Part shown: in pieces, positions 29,956 through 42,470 of the stretch
Layout: every line of letters starts with the position of its first letter
Position numbering within the stretch: the stretch's first letter is position 1
Assembly: GCF_964340395.1 (NCBI RefSeq)
Contig: NC_135562.1
Span: 4,423,634-4,487,633, forward strand
Source of the DNA: Glandiceps talaboti
Lineage: Eukaryota; Hemichordata; Enteropneusta; Spengelidae
DNA length: 64,000 nucleotides
Reading direction: 5' to 3'
Notes under the pieces: generated by a model
Databases searched by the model: none
Told to the model about the DNA's origin: nothing
What the model saw: only the letters and a program-made list of their open reading frames with translations
Program-made: the position numbers and the translations under genes

Positions 29956-31157
29956 TGATCGATCGATTTCCTTGAGCAATCAATCAATCAATCAATCAAT
30001 CGATTGATCGGTTGGTTGGTTGGTTGGTTGATTGGTTGGTTGGTTGTGTAGTGAATTGTGGATTGACTACACTTTCCCCATTTTTACAGGACAAGTTTGT
30101 ACAAGAGTTAAAGAAAGAAGTTCCTAACGTGTACAGTCGAGATGATCTACTGGGTATTTCAATACTAGGTTTAGATTTTGACCTCGATGATAACTTTCGT
30201 CTATCCCTCCTAGAACAGGAAATTTGTGCTAGTAAGTAAATCATGACAATATTTTTTATTACGTCTGAATGGACCACTATCTGTATGAAGATTTCAAGTA
30301 GAGTTCAAATACATTATTTAGTGATGGCGCTCCCTGGTACACCATGTGACGTGTCAAATTTATCTAGGTCATTGTTACCCAAAGTAGGTATTTAGGTCAA
30401 TTCCAATGCTTCAATATTTACTAGACGATCCCTAAGTGGGAAAGGAGTAAAATCGAAAACGAAAAATAATCAAGCAAAATTGTTCTGCTCTGTGTAAAAT
30501 TCTCAACTAGCTATTATTTAAAATGATTAATCACACCTTAACATAACATTGCATTTAACAAAAAAACAACGTAACGCAACGTGTCATGCCATGCCATAAC
30601 ACAACGCGCAACACAACACAACACAACACAACACAACACAACACAACACAACACAACACAACACAACGCAACGCAACGCAACGCAACGCAACGCAACGCA
30701 ACACAACACAACACAACACAACACAACACAACACAACACAACACAACACAACACAACACAACACAACACAATATTATACATAACACAATAAACCCTCAGG
30801 TGCAATGCGTTATTACTGGACTGTCGAGTGACGTGACTGTGAAAAGTCTTGGCAGTTCCCGGAGTAACGTAAGAACGAGTGTCCAACAGCCCTGTCACGT
30901 AGTCCCAAACATGAACAGAAAATCTCTCGAATCATGTTATTGTATTTGGGTGTAAGCTTGTATATGCCTGTCATTGGGAGCAATTCCCATACTTGACAAT
31001 TAATCAATTAATTAATTGTATTTTTCTCCCCTTTCCCCTTTCTACAGAGTCGGCAGTTTTTATTGGTAGTCGCATGTCAGCGTGGTCCGATATTGTCTCT
31101 GAAGACAGGAATTACAAGAATCGTCAGTATATGCCAGATATTTTCAAAACCACGTGA
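28103..31157 (+). CDS. GDP-fucose protein O-fucosyltransferase-like protein, copy A
   Basis: Four exons: 28103-29094, 29486-29636, 30090-30231, 31048-31157 (TGA), 464 aa, phases 2, 0, 1. It is type II: a basic N-terminus, then a signal anchor at 31-51 (WFCFIFFGTIFWTSVTYLCF) and a lumenal catalytic part. Motifs: [15 protein letters not shown] (GNQG 116-119) with NRTLVLAPFF, matching the N-terminal GNQ block of POFUT enzymes; GIHWRFDEAW with H320 and R322, where POFUTs have the catalytic HxR; and a C-terminal block LLEQEICAS then SAVFIGSRMSAWSDIV, matching the POFUT fold's FIG.xxSS sugar-nucleotide block. The long first exon runs through HWR, and its W codon is split by the donor. Introns 1-3 are 391, 453 and 816 bp; intron 3 holds a pentanucleotide array. 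Likely Golgi glycosyltransferase using GDP-fucose; the acceptor is unknown. Confidence 0.75.
29900..30050. repeat. Compound tetranucleotide arrays in copy A intron 2
   Basis: (ATAG)n and (ACAG)n at 29900-29954, then (AATC)n at 29977-30001 joined directly to its complement (GATT/GGTT)n at 30002-30047. The second pair can fold into a hairpin close to the exon 3 acceptor at 30089. Confidence 0.9.
30601..30772. repeat. (ACAAC)n / (GCAAC)n pentanucleotide array in copy A intron 3
   Basis: About 34 units. A central block of eight or so has G in place of A (acgca), so the array is ACAAC-GCAAC-ACAAC. The flanks also read as decayed versions (aacgtaacgcaacgtg). Confidence 0.95.
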
Positions 31158-31400
31158 TACGATTTGAGTGTTGCGCAGTTACTACTACGTATGCATAAAT
31201 GATGATGTTTACTTTCTATAATGGAAACCAATATTGCAGAGTGAATATTGAGTAGAAAAAAAACGTTGTCAATCTTGACAAAACTCTTACAAATTAACAT
31301 TTCTTCATTGTTTTGCCTGGCTAGATAAATATCCTACTAGTGGTATACTAACAGGGCTAAAATTTATCGTCTGTAACCCTCATTGCTAAAACATATCAAC

Positions 31401-31896
31401 TGCACTAGCTGTAACTGGGACGTTTAAAGAAATGTTATGTTATTAGGTATAATAACTTACTCGTAATATCATACACCGTGAACAGTATGCATCACCTGTG
31501 AGAAAAGGTATTTTTGTAGATGTACACACACGATACATTTTTGTTGGATCCATCGCAAAAGCCAGCGCCCTCAACGACGATCATAATTTCAAACTGTTTA
31601 TGGATAATATCCGGTGACCACGATTAGCATGTATAGTGTGGTATTGTAACACTTTTCAGTGAACATATTGTGGTTGTCTGGCCGAAAAATGACACTCCAG
31701 TTACAGTTTTAACATAGTGGCATATTCAAAAGTTTGAAGTATTTGCTTAAGATTTAAACTGACCATTACACTAACTACATATAACATTGACCATTAAATA
31801 ACAGATACAGGGCCTTTTTCATGAGTAATTGACCAATTTTTGTGAATACAGTTTTAGTTATTTGATAAAATAAATATCCCAGTTACAGCAAGTGCA
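31401..31896. mobile_element. 496-bp TIR element (family 3)
   Basis: Left end tgcactagctgtaactggga and right end tcccagttacagcaagtgca are inverted copies of each other. The interior has gcgccctcaacgacgatcat and ttgtggttgtct. A diverged copy spans about 48565-49170 in the same orientation, and a left-end fragment lies at 26605-26730. No coding potential. Target duplication is not obvious. Confidence 0.7.
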
Positions 31897-32007
31897 GGTT
31901 CAAAGTAATAGATAATCTACGAGTTTGGGAGGGTCATGTGCCAATAAAGTAGGAGGCGTAGCCCCCGAGTGTTTGACACATAACCCTACCGAACGAGTTG
32001 TCTATCT

Positions 32008-32152
32008 TACTTATAGTACTACGGCGTGATTGGCTCGATCAAACGGATATATAGGTCACACCCCTAAGAAAGAGTGGGTTATGGCTCCATAAAACCAACC
32101 GAAATCAAGGCCTCGATCTGATTGGCAGAGTCGGTCTAGCCGTAGTATAAGT
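32008..32152. mobile_element. Short fold-back element
   Basis: Left acttatagtactacggcgtg and attggctcgatc; right gatctgattggcagag and ccgtagtataagt. The arms pair imperfectly over about 45 bp. Confidence 0.55.
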
Positions 32153-32912
32153 ACATTTATTACATTTTAATTCAGTTCACGGCGCCTAACAAAATATGCG
32201 GAACATTACTATATGCTTTGAGAACGATCTGATAACGTTATGGTAGTTCCGCAATGAACAAAATGTTGCAATGTTGGTGGGAATGTTGGTACCCTGAGGA
32301 ATTTTGCCACGTCAGAAAGGGAATAACACTAGTAATAATGATGTCTCGCCAGATGGTAAGATTTTGTTTTGACATGTTTACAACTGGCATGTGAAGTAAG
32401 TGATATTTGATTTAGAAATTAAAGACATTAAAACTGAATGTACGTAAGATACCATGTTTGTACTCTTGTACATTTCTCACAACGTATACATTACAACATA
32501 ACATTTTAACATATTAATATAAAAAAACTTAATTACACACTACACTTGTTACATGAATAAAATAGTAATGTGTACTTTATTAAATCAAAATCGGAAATTC
32601 AAATACGCGTGTCGCCACCTGTCCAACACCCCAGTGAAAAATAAGAAGTAAACCAGAATATCTGAGGAAAACCTGCGTTGATTCGGGAGGTCAAATAGAA
32701 CATCCATTCTTCCACACGGCATATCTGATATTTTTTTTTATCAAACCCAGCCGAAGCATCGAACCCGAACCACGCATACTGCAGTGGCACAAGGTAACTA
32801 CTCCGCCATCGACAACTCCATCAAAAGATGTCTTCCTGATTCTCTTATTAATCGTCTACATCCAAGCAGTACGGAACCATACACATTAGATTTGAATTGC
32901 AGTTATGTATAG

Positions 32913-33000
32913 TTGTTGTGTTGTGTTGTGTTGTGTTGTGTTGTGTTGTGTTGTGTTATGTTGTGTTGTGTTGTGTTGTGTTGTGTTGTGTTGTGTTGTG
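32913..33000. repeat. (GTTGT)n pentanucleotide array
   Basis: About 17 units of ttgtg. It is the reverse complement motif of the ACAAC array 2.2 kb upstream, so the two arrays could pair. Confidence 0.95.
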
Positions 33001-34481
33001 CGTCAACCGTCGCTGGGTTGATGCTATACCACCGGGCTCGCATAGCTTGCAGCTTGAAGCGTGTGTACTGTGCGATTAACTTCTGACTGGTTGTCACTCA
33101 AGCTTCATGGTTGATGTTATATACAAAAGTCGGTCAGGTCGAAAAGTACTCGAACTGACATTGAACTGTTGACATTATTATACGGTACTTCCGTTGTCAA
33201 GGGGACAGATGTTGTTGCCAGGGTAATTCTTGAGTTGGCTGTCAAGGGTCCGGGTCAAGGGAGGGGTATTCAACTCAACATTGGTGGGGTTGTTTTAATA
33301 GCCTCTCTACTTTGGTAAGGAACATATATAGCAGTATACCCCAGATTGACCATACCCCTTGCCTAAAATACATGTATGTGATTTATTTTTATTAGTTTCT
33401 GCCATACACTTCTTTTCTTCTTTTTGTATAATAGCTAATTACCTCAAACAGTGGCAAGCTTTTTTGGAATCACTACGGTATGATACGACTGTTTAGCCTC
33501 ACACGTCAAATGTGTCTCTAATACCAATTAAACACAATAGTTTACGTCAGTGTGTGTCATCTTAAAATCATCAGACCTCTGCGAACAAACTTCCAATGGC
33601 ATGGCATTTACTTGTTCCGTGAGAGCGAAAAAATTACACTCTGACTTGTTCGCGAGAAAGGTGTACGATGTGAAAGTTACATTTTCTAATTCTGCTGAAT
33701 GTGATTTTGCAATATATTTTCTTTATCCCATAAGAGCAAGTTGATTTCTTCAATTTTGTTTCGGTTTTAATCCAATCAAATATAGCTTGCCTAATGTATA
33801 TCTTGATTCGTTATATATAATATTCTCATTCTAAGATTTCGTAATGTATACGGCCCTTTTCATATTAGTGTTAACTGGGTCTGTTTGATACACCCACACA
33901 GAAACTAATAATAATGAGAAACTACACATGCTACACTTTAAGAAAGCAAGATTGAATTAATTCCGTTTCTCACTATTGCGATATTTTGAAATGGTCTAAC
34001 GCGACACCATGCAGACATCAAATGTAGACAACATAAAATTGGCGCCCACCAGTCTGCATCTAGTTGCAGTATGTTTAAACACAGACAAGTAAAAATGGTT
34101 AATTTCCTTTACACAAAATGTAGCGAGAGGGTCCATTCTTCTAGGTTGTAACAAACAGAGTCAGTGACCATTAACTTAAAAAAGCCTGTGTCTGATAATC
34201 GCTCCTGATTCGTTATACTTCTGAAACCTAGCCTTTCAGACACCTGTTGAATATCGTGATAGATGTATTGAATTAGCACTGTAATTTATTACCGTGTATA
34301 TCTGTCATATCATCAGTAAAGTGAGGATTTCCGTCAACTTTAATTATAAGTACATCAAACAACTACCTAGCAGTGACGACCTCGGTGGGCGTGGGGGTAT
34401 TTCCCTTGACAGATACGTGTGTATAAGTATTCGTTAATAATTAACAATGTACTATTAAAATCTTAGCAAATCCAAGACTTC

Positions 34482-37400
34482 ATGAATTGGGGTTGTTTGG
34501 GTCTACTCGCCAATATGCCACGTCAGAAATTGCGACTCCGCGGTGGCAATCGTGTTTTCCTTATGCTTTTGGTATCATGCATACTGACATTAAATGTTTT
34601 GCTTTACACGAATGTTCTGTTACAAGTACGATACGACAGTAGTCACTTGGTGAACGATCATCGGAGAGACCAGGTGTGGTTTTTTACTGATTATGATGCT
34701 AAAGATGCGTCGCCATTGGTGTTGCCAAAATTGGAAAGAGAATCGGGTAACCGCTATAACGCCACCGTTGGTGTTCGCAAAGAATTCCCCAAAATGGTGG
34801 TGCCGACATGGAAAATAACACAACACAGTGACGTCAAACACTTCAAATCGGAAAATGTTAAGAAGTTCCAAAACCAGATATCTGACGACGAACAGTACCT
34901 CCTGCCAATTTTGGTCGGTAACCAGGGTCCAAATAATCAACTTCTTGCTTTTAAATATGCAATGCTTGTCGCCAAGTACACCAACAGGTCCCTTGTATTG
35001 GCTCCTTTTTTCGAACACCTACAGGACAAGAATTTGAGACATTTCAACGAAACCCTTGATCTTCAAAGTATTCAACGCTTTCTGCCGACCGTATCTTTGG
35101 AAACGTTTCGGGACAAATGCCATGGTAAGGTTGATGTTCTTATTAGTGGAATGAACGTGTCCAGAAGTGTAAGTATTAAACTGTATAACACCATTTCTAC
35201 ATGGGCAGCCCACTGTAATAAAATATTCACAAACTTGACTGAAATTGCGGTGCCAGATTTCAAGGTGAATCCGGAGATATTGATAACGGTTCCCGGTAAC
35301 CTTACGGAGGAAAGGCTTTCAGGCGAAAGTATAAAGCAATACGGATTATTTCAAACTCATTACAGATGTGTCGGATTTGTGTACCCGTATGGTTTGCTCT
35401 ACCGATTTTCACTTGATGATCAGATGATGTCAGAGTTCATCCGAAGACCGCTTCGGATTCGAAAAATGGCGGACAGTTTCATAGCAGACGTTCTAGGAAC
35501 GGATAAATATCTGGCCATTCATTGGAGATTCGATGAAGAATGGCGAAAAACTTGGTAAGTAAATATCGTCAACACGTGGAAAACGGCTTTCATGGACTGA
35601 CAAAAACAGCAACTTGAAAGATATCTACGATTTGAACAAAATCTTATTGAGTCAAGTAGAAAAGACCAAGATCGTTAGGTCAAATACGACAAATCGAGTG
35701 ATTCTGATTATATGACTATATCTAAGTTTTCACTACCGATCGTAAAATTATCATGTAGATTACAAAGTTTAAAATGCCATGGAAATCAGGAATTACAGGT
35801 GCAACCAACAACGCTGTTCGTGCAAAATGCATGCTGCTGCAGCTGCTCGTAGAGCTTGCTCATTCAATGCGGGGAGTGAATATTTGATGGAGTGCTACAT
35901 ACTCGAACCGACCAGTCCATCACAGGGAACTGGAGTTATTATGCAAACATTTATGTTTTGACTTTTTATTTTCAAGAAAGATGAATGATAAAGGTTGACT
36001 GCAATTTATTCTCAACGTGTATCTTTAGCTGTTATCAGTTAAAGCTAGACGGCGAATGTTTACATTGGGCTCGAAGTGTGACCGAGGGAATGTATAGAGG
36101 TCAATATTTAGTTATTTTAAATTCCAACATGGCCGCTGACTACTGCAACTCTATGAGCAAATAAAAGATTGAATATTTTTTTGAAAACAAGACGGTGAAC
36201 CCCTTATTTTCCCTTATTATTTCAAAAGGACCACGAACAAGCTTTCACCTGGCAAAGTTTGGAGAGAATTATTTACAGGAAAATTAGTACCCTGAATTCT
36301 ATAGCTACCTTAAAACTCGCTTCCTTTCAATTTTTACAGGTGCATAGACCACCCAATGTCGGATGATGGAATGAAGAAACAGTGTTACCAAGTTTTTAAA
36401 ACGGAAAACAATGTTAAGGTGTCTTATATCCTTAAACTACTGGACAATATCAACGTCACTGTTGAAGCCGTCTATCTAGCCACACCAAAAAAACTACAGG
36501 TAAGAACAATTTAAGACAATCAAATTATATATTTTGAATAGAAACATAAAATATAATATAAAATGACTGATACTTGAGTAGAAGAACATGTGAAGACACA
36601 TTCCAAATACTGTATTTTCTTACTGACCCCCCCCCCCCCCCACAGAAACAGGCACATATTTATTTTCACTTTCAAAAGAAACACGATTTTTCCCCTCTTG
36701 CTTAGAAAAATTAATTTAAAAAACGAGACAAGCTGGATACACCCCCCCCCCCATTTTCTTCTCTAAATCATAACATTCCTTACAATAGAGGCTGAAATCG
36801 GTGAAAAACTATATCAATGGAGATAATGCACAAAGTAAATAAAATTCTCAGACTTTGACTACTACGTATACGTTGTTCACTATTTACAAGAAAATTCGAA
36901 ACGAATCGGGCGTAACTAGTCAAAAGACGTCAAAGTAATATCGTCAACTTATTTAAAATCCAATATGGCCGCCGAACAGGGCTACCTCTATCTCTAATTG
37001 GGAAAATATCAGATTGTCGTTTACCTTGGAAACGGGACAAAGAACCCCAAATTTCTCTTATTATTTCAAGAATACCATGAACAAATCTTCGAGTGGCAAA
37101 ATTACAAGAACTTTAAATTTCAGGGAAATAAGTCCCTGAGGTGCATTCTGGGAAAACAACTAAATATTCGTCTTAATACAGATAGTGCTTTGTTTACATC
37201 CCTTCTTTCCATTTTTACGTTTTGCGAAAGAGCACAATTGGTATCTCAACAAACACAATCCCTATTTTAAAAAAAAAATTAATTTACAGAATGGTTTTAA
37301 AGGAGCACTGAAACGTGTGTCAACACATATTTACACTGCCGAAGATATCTATAAATCAAAATTCCCGGATGTGTCGTCGCTAAATAACGACAACTACAGA

Positions 37401-38242
37401 ATGTCATTATTCGAGCAAGAGATTGCATCAAGTAAGAAACTTAAACTTATACTTTACTACCCACCCAATAGAATAGGGAACTTGCAAACCCGCCATGTTG
37501 AATGTTGCATCATGGGAAATGTGATAATAAATACTAATCAATTAGTATTGTAAACAATATTGTTACATTGTTTATAACCACCAATAATCAATTCATAGTT
37601 ACTCTGACCATTGTGGGAGGTTTATTTCATTGGTAGCTCCAGATTAGGTATTGCGACAACCACAGATAATTAGTCCTTTGCATCTGAGCATGCTCAGTCT
37701 GGATTGCGAGTTCCCTATTTGTACATGTAATAGGTCCTGTGTGCAGCGAAGACAGCACAGGGTTATTATCATTTTCAGTCTTATGACTTTGCAAATAATT
37801 CTTAAAAGATATTTATAAAACACATTATATAGTGGAACTGTTGCTCATCCTACCATGGCGTCGGTGGGATTTTTTGTAAAAAAATGCACAAAAAATGTTT
37901 TGAATTTTGAATGCTATATAATGTTATTTCCCATCAAACAAAATAGGAAATAGGTTGACCGCGATCAGTCACGGAGCAGTTAACAGTAAATCGTCGGTTT
38001 AGAGCCTATATCCCACTCATGCACAAACGTTATTGTTCAAACAAATGACATGTTTTTGACGTAGAGAAAAGAAGAGAGGGTATACGTAATTAGTAATTAA
38101 CTCATTCCCTGTTTTGTTGACAGGGTCGTCGGTGTTTATTGGTAGCAGCCTGTCATCTTGGACGGACCAAGTCATTGTAGATAGGAATCATAAAAATGTA
38201 TATTTAATGCCGCACATATTTGAAGACGGCATATTTTTGTGA
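34482..38242 (+). CDS. GDP-fucose protein O-fucosyltransferase-like protein, copy B
   Basis: Four exons: 34482-35554, 36340-36499, 37290-37431, 38124-38242 (TGA), 497 aa, the longest of the four copies. Signal anchor about 25-47 (VFLMLLVSCILTLNVLLY). A second in-frame ATG at 34515 (residue 12) would still leave the anchor intact. Motifs: [36 protein letters not shown] (H347, R349), SLFEQEIASR and VFIGSSLSSWTDQV. The stem between anchor and catalytic part (about 50-140) is longer than in copies A and C. Exon 3 is 142 bp, as in copies A and D. Introns 1 and 2 each carry a diverged copy of one repeat, and intron 3 holds a 248-bp inverted-repeat element. Several NxS/T sites agree with a lumenal location. 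Confidence 0.75.
36116..36290. repeat. Intron repeat in copy B, first copy
   Basis: ccaacatggccgctgac, then aaccccttattttcccttat and accacgaacaag. A diverged version lies in the next intron at about 36951-37130 (ccaatatggccgccgaac, aaccccaaatttctcttat, accatgaacaa). It is an old duplication within the gene or a dispersed element inserted twice. Confidence 0.6.
37472..37719. mobile_element. 248-bp inverted-repeat element (family 4), copy 1
   Basis: Ends aatagggaact and agttccctatt are perfect complements (11 bp). Interior: ccgccatgttgaatgttgca, ttatttcattggtagc, tgagcatgctca. It lies in intron 3 of copy B right after the exon 3 donor. An inverted copy is at 56283-56550. Confidence 0.75.
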
Positions 38243-38288
38243 AAGCCATTCTGAAACACCATCCAGGCAATAGTTATATATATATATA

Positions 38289-38289
<1 letters not shown>

Positions 38290-38366
<77 letters not shown>

Positions 38367-38372
38367 TGTGTG
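38290..38372. repeat. (GT)n dinucleotide array
   Basis: About 40 GT units with one TTTG interruption near 38362, just downstream of the copy B stop codon. Confidence 0.95.
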
Positions 38373-38610
38373 TGACGTAGGTAGGTAGGAGTTCCACCTG
38401 TCCGTCCGTAGCCGTTGTTAAAGTATTCCCAAGACGATTTTCTGCAAACCCGAAGATAAAGGATTAATTTAAATGTTTTTATGTAACATTTGGTCAAATG
38501 GCGTCAATTTTGTTGTAAAAGTGACCAAAGATTTCATCATAAAACAGCGCAAGCCTGTAAGCCATGGTAATGTATGGAGTGGGCTCTGTCGAAAACACCC
38601 AAGAAACATT

Positions 38611-38966
38611 TTAAAGGGGCGCAAGCTGAGTTTGGACACAGTTTAGAAGATACTCGCAATAGTTTATTTACTGGAGCCCACTTACCCACCACTTGCAATT
38701 ACTTGTAACTGAAGTCAACTTGGTATCAACATATATCAATAATTTATAAACGATACGATGACGTAATTTGTCATACGTATAAAAAAATGTTGAAGAAATC
38801 CCTACTATGCAATCAACTGTTTTCATGTGGCAATTGTAAAGGTAATTGTAATGTTATAGGAAGCATGCATCGACATCAAAATCATTTTAAAATGGTTTAA
38901 ACAAGGTTTTATGTAAGTATTTTTACTTGAGTGAAAAATTTATAAACTCAGCCTGTGCCTCTTTAA
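38611..38966. mobile_element. CAAGCTGAG-family TIR element, best-defined copy
   Basis: Left tttaaaggggcgcaagctga; right aactcagcctgtgcctcttt followed by aaag. The ends are inverted repeats of about 25 bp with a few mismatches. The interior is AT-rich. Related ends lie at 15790-15815, 22315, 23030 and 59911. Confidence 0.65.
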
Positions 38967-40642
38967 AGCCAGGTGGTGTCAAATACATAAAGTCATTATA
39001 GCTATTTCTTGCATATCACAGATGTGATCATACTAATTGTCGACCCATTGCTTTCAAACCTTTCGGAAGAGGTGCAAATAAATTTACGTAAATCTACTGG
39101 ATAGCGACCTTTTTTGGGTTTGAAATACTTAGTAATGTGTATCAAAAACAACTATTTCTGACAGTGAAAATGTCTGACCTTAAGACATTGGTTGTTTATT
39201 TATTTATTTTTCATGATGACAGCACACTACATGAGAGGACTCCGGATTTCCGGATTAGAAGGACCCTACGTGACTGGGTTGTGTGTCAGCTAAGGTGAAT
39301 GTACAGTTGAGACTAGATTGTCGACAATCTAAGTTGAGACGTGTATAATTATGTCAAAATAGACAAAAGTTTCACTTTTAATGTTTCTCAGCACTTACCC
39401 GAAATTAAATATATGTGAAGTTAAAGGCTAACTAAAACTCAAAGTGTATGATTTACTTTCATGGTGTTCCTGTTTTTTTTTTAAAAAACACTACTTGGGA
39501 ACAATTTGCACTGCTGGGGAAAACAAAGATGAGATTAATACGAACTTTGTAACGTAATGATTATAGTAGGAGAAACGACAAATATAAAAGTTGATCAAAA
39601 CAGTTGAAAGATCATCACAAAAGTGACTGAACTGCACGTGGCGCGAAACTTGCTAAAACCACAGACTTGTCACTACGGCGACCAGAAGGGAGTAAAGAAA
39701 AGGGGCAATTTGCTGGATGCGTACTCAGTGTTATTCCATATGAAAGAAACACTATGGACAATTCACTGGTGCCACGTGGTGGTAAGAACTTTCGAAACTC
39801 GGTTTTCATAATGAAACTAGGTTACGTTTACGAAGTCCTAGTAACTGTGTTATTTAGTGGAGGACTGACACGTTGCACAAATATTGTATATATTACCATA
39901 ATTATAATATCATTTATACTGCCGATCAAACCTTAACGAACCTTACCCATATAGATAATACTACGGAAATCAAGGTATAGGCAAACGAGAATAGACACAA
40001 ACTTAAAAATAATGTTAATTTATGTAGTGATTATGTGTGATATAATCCTGTAGATCAAGTCAGGGTAATACTGAATTAATGAGGTTGAATACGTGCCGGG
40101 CACTTGAGGAAAATTTGCTATCACACTTGAGCGAAATGACATCAACGTGCACTGATAGATTATATTAACATACTACAATAGTCGTTTTAGTATGTGTCAG
40201 TCGTAGTTTGCCGATAGCTTGATGTCCATAGTTACTGTAGTATGTGTGTTGGGATAATTGATCGTACCGATGTGGTGAGTGTGGCCCTCCACTCTGTAAA
40301 TTGATATTATCACATATCTATCGACAGGAAGTGTCGGTTCGTAACAGAGATAACACCATGAAGTACACAATACCAGAAACCATAGAATAACTTGATGAGC
40401 AACACCTCCTGTCAACAAGGTGAATAAACTATTAAGTGTCTCGAAATAGGTACAGTTAGAACCATAGACCATCCACCAAGGGTGGAGGGTCTATGTTAGA
40501 ACTAATTAAAACCAGATTACTTGACAGGCCCTGTGGATTTCTTTTAAATTCTCTACTCGTTAGAAAAGCACAAGCTTTAGTTTCAACATGTCACGTGTTT
40601 AAATAAAGTAGTTTTAAAAACACACTGTATTTAAGTCATGCT

Positions 40643-40730
40643 TACGAAAGCCGTAGAGGGACTTCTGACTTCCGACTTCGAAGTCAGAAGTCAGAAGTCG
40701 GAAGTCAGAAGTCCCTCTACGGCTTTCGTA
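40643..40730. repeat. Perfect 37-bp inverted repeat
   Basis: The left arm 40643-40679 and right arm 40694-40730 match without a mismatch around a 14-base centre built from the same gaagtcaga unit. CATGCT directly precedes the left arm and directly follows the right arm, a possible 6-bp target duplication. Confidence 0.9.
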
Positions 40731-40984
40731 CATGCTTCGTATTAAAAAAGACAAAAAATGGGAATTTTATTTGACAAAAGTTAGTAACTACATTTTCCTA
40801 CTTGAAAATGAAAAATAAGATATAATAGACCAAGTGCGTGTCTGTAAGTCAATAAATTGTCAAAAATACTAAAATCTGTACAAATTTAAAGTTTGTTATT
40901 GTACGCACCGAAAGTGCTTTATGAATAAGACAGGGGTAAAACAAATCTTTGGGTTACTTGCAATAGCTCCCCATGCATGCTTAG

Positions 40985-41123
40985 CCTAGAGGGTTAAATG
41001 GCACAACGATAAACTTATTCTCACCATAGGGAGCACAGGAACCATGTTGCAAACAAACAAACAAACAAACAAACAAACAAACAAACAAACACAAAACAAA
41101 CAAACAAACAAACAGCAACACCA

Positions 41124-41166
<43 letters not shown>

Positions 41167-41175
41167 ATACACAAA
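40985..41175 (-). repeat. Microsatellite-bearing repeat family 5, copy 1
   Basis: caccatagggagcacaggaa and ccatgttgcaaacaaacaaa followed by (CAAA)n and (AAAT)n. The reverse complement matches the segments at about 45399-45665 and 60330-60705, where (TTTA)n precedes an atggtt-cct unit. Confidence 0.6.
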
Positions 41176-41249
41176 CATATAAACAAACAAATATATGCAG
41201 TGTAATAATAACCAATACCGTTATGTTTCTATATAGACTCATCCATGGA

Positions 41250-41330
41250 CGGGCAGGCGGGCAGGCGGCAGGCAGGCAGGCAGGCAGGCAGGCAGGCGGG
41301 CAGGCGGGCAGGCGGCAGGCAGGCAGGCAT
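41250..41330. repeat. (GGCA)n array
   Basis: About 20 units of ggca/ggcgggca, G-rich on the plus strand. Confidence 0.95.
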
Positions 41331-42470
41331 ATATTGACCATAAAAAGAACCTGTGCATGAGATTTGTTTTTTCATTTTTCACCCACGAGCTCAAAACTGT
41401 CTACACCAAGTTTTTTTTTCTGGAAGTCCAATGTTACCGCCTAGTACCCAGTTGACGGTAGCACATCATGTTTGTGTCTTATCCACGAGGTCAAAGTTTA
41501 AAATTGATTGGCACTTCTTCATAGAAGTACTGTAATTGACCGAAGATGAACTATTTTTCCGTAACGTGACGTCAGTGTTAGCAAGATAAATGAATTCTAA
41601 CGAGGATTTCCAATTTTTCATTTTCTATTACTACGTGAATAGCTGTCCACATGTACAAGGCGTGCAATGGATTAAATGCCAGTGTAACAGCTGGACGTTT
41701 CAAACCATGCATGCTTTGCAATCGTGATCAAATTGTACGCTTACTGGTATCATAAATATCAATAACGACAAATTAAAAAAACTGATATTTTCATCTGCCT
41801 TGAAATATTTTGGTGTATATCTAAAAAAAATTGTAACACTCGTCGGTATTAAAATATTTCATTTTTTAATCCGAGATCATTTTTATAGGTTTATTATGTA
41901 AAACACCTGTGAAAGATGTTAATGCTCTTTCTACTGTACCGTGTGAATATCAACCATACTTCATTAAGGTTAGCCAACGCAAATGTCTTTGACTGTATAG
42001 GCCAAAATAGTGACAAATTTGGTCATATGAAAGTAAGCAGGGGGTGTTTTCTATTTCTATGAATTCATGAGGTGGCATATTTCGTCACAACCGACGTAGT
42101 GACGTCCAAAATAATACCCATGGCCATATCAAATAAGTGTTTAGTATAACTTAATTTATTCAGTTTGTTTAACCTGTGTCACCAAATGAATATGGAATTA
42201 ATAGATCACAAATATTGATGAGGATGGCAGTCTTGTGTTAGTGTCTACAACGAGGCGTTCGTCCAAAAACACAAGGCTTGCATCTAAAGTTACACTAAAC
42301 GTATTTCAAAACAGAAATATTTCATTTGTTTGAATTTCCGAACGTATAAACAAAGTATTCTTTCCATTTGGCCGTCGGATTCAATATTGTAACAGCTGTT
42401 GAATATATTGTGACAGATTTCGGTGCTACTAATTTTTAACAGCAATCGTCCATTCTCCTAACTGTCATCC

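Larger units (their letters stand above)
31158..34481. other. Gene-free stretch between copies A and B
   Basis: Contains the family 3 TIR element (31401-31896), a fold-back unit (32008-32152), and a (GTTGT)n array (32913-33000). The rest is AT-rich with no exon or promoter motif that I can support. Confidence 0.6.
38243..42470. other. Gene-free stretch between copies B and C
   Basis: Holds a (GT)n array (38290-38372), a CAAGCTGAG-family element (38611-38966), a perfect hairpin (40643-40730), and compound (CAAA)/(AAAT)/(GGCA) arrays (41049-41330). Short open frames at 39.6 and 40.2 kb show no recognisable motif. No exon of the neighbouring family was seen. Confidence 0.6.

Noticed and set aside
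30581-30955. Thr/Gln/His and Val/Leu/Cys frames across the pentanucleotide array
   Set aside because: Pure microsatellite translation.
39615-40472. Several 60-90-codon frames between copies B and C
   Set aside because: No motif, no splice continuity and mutually overlapping on both strands.
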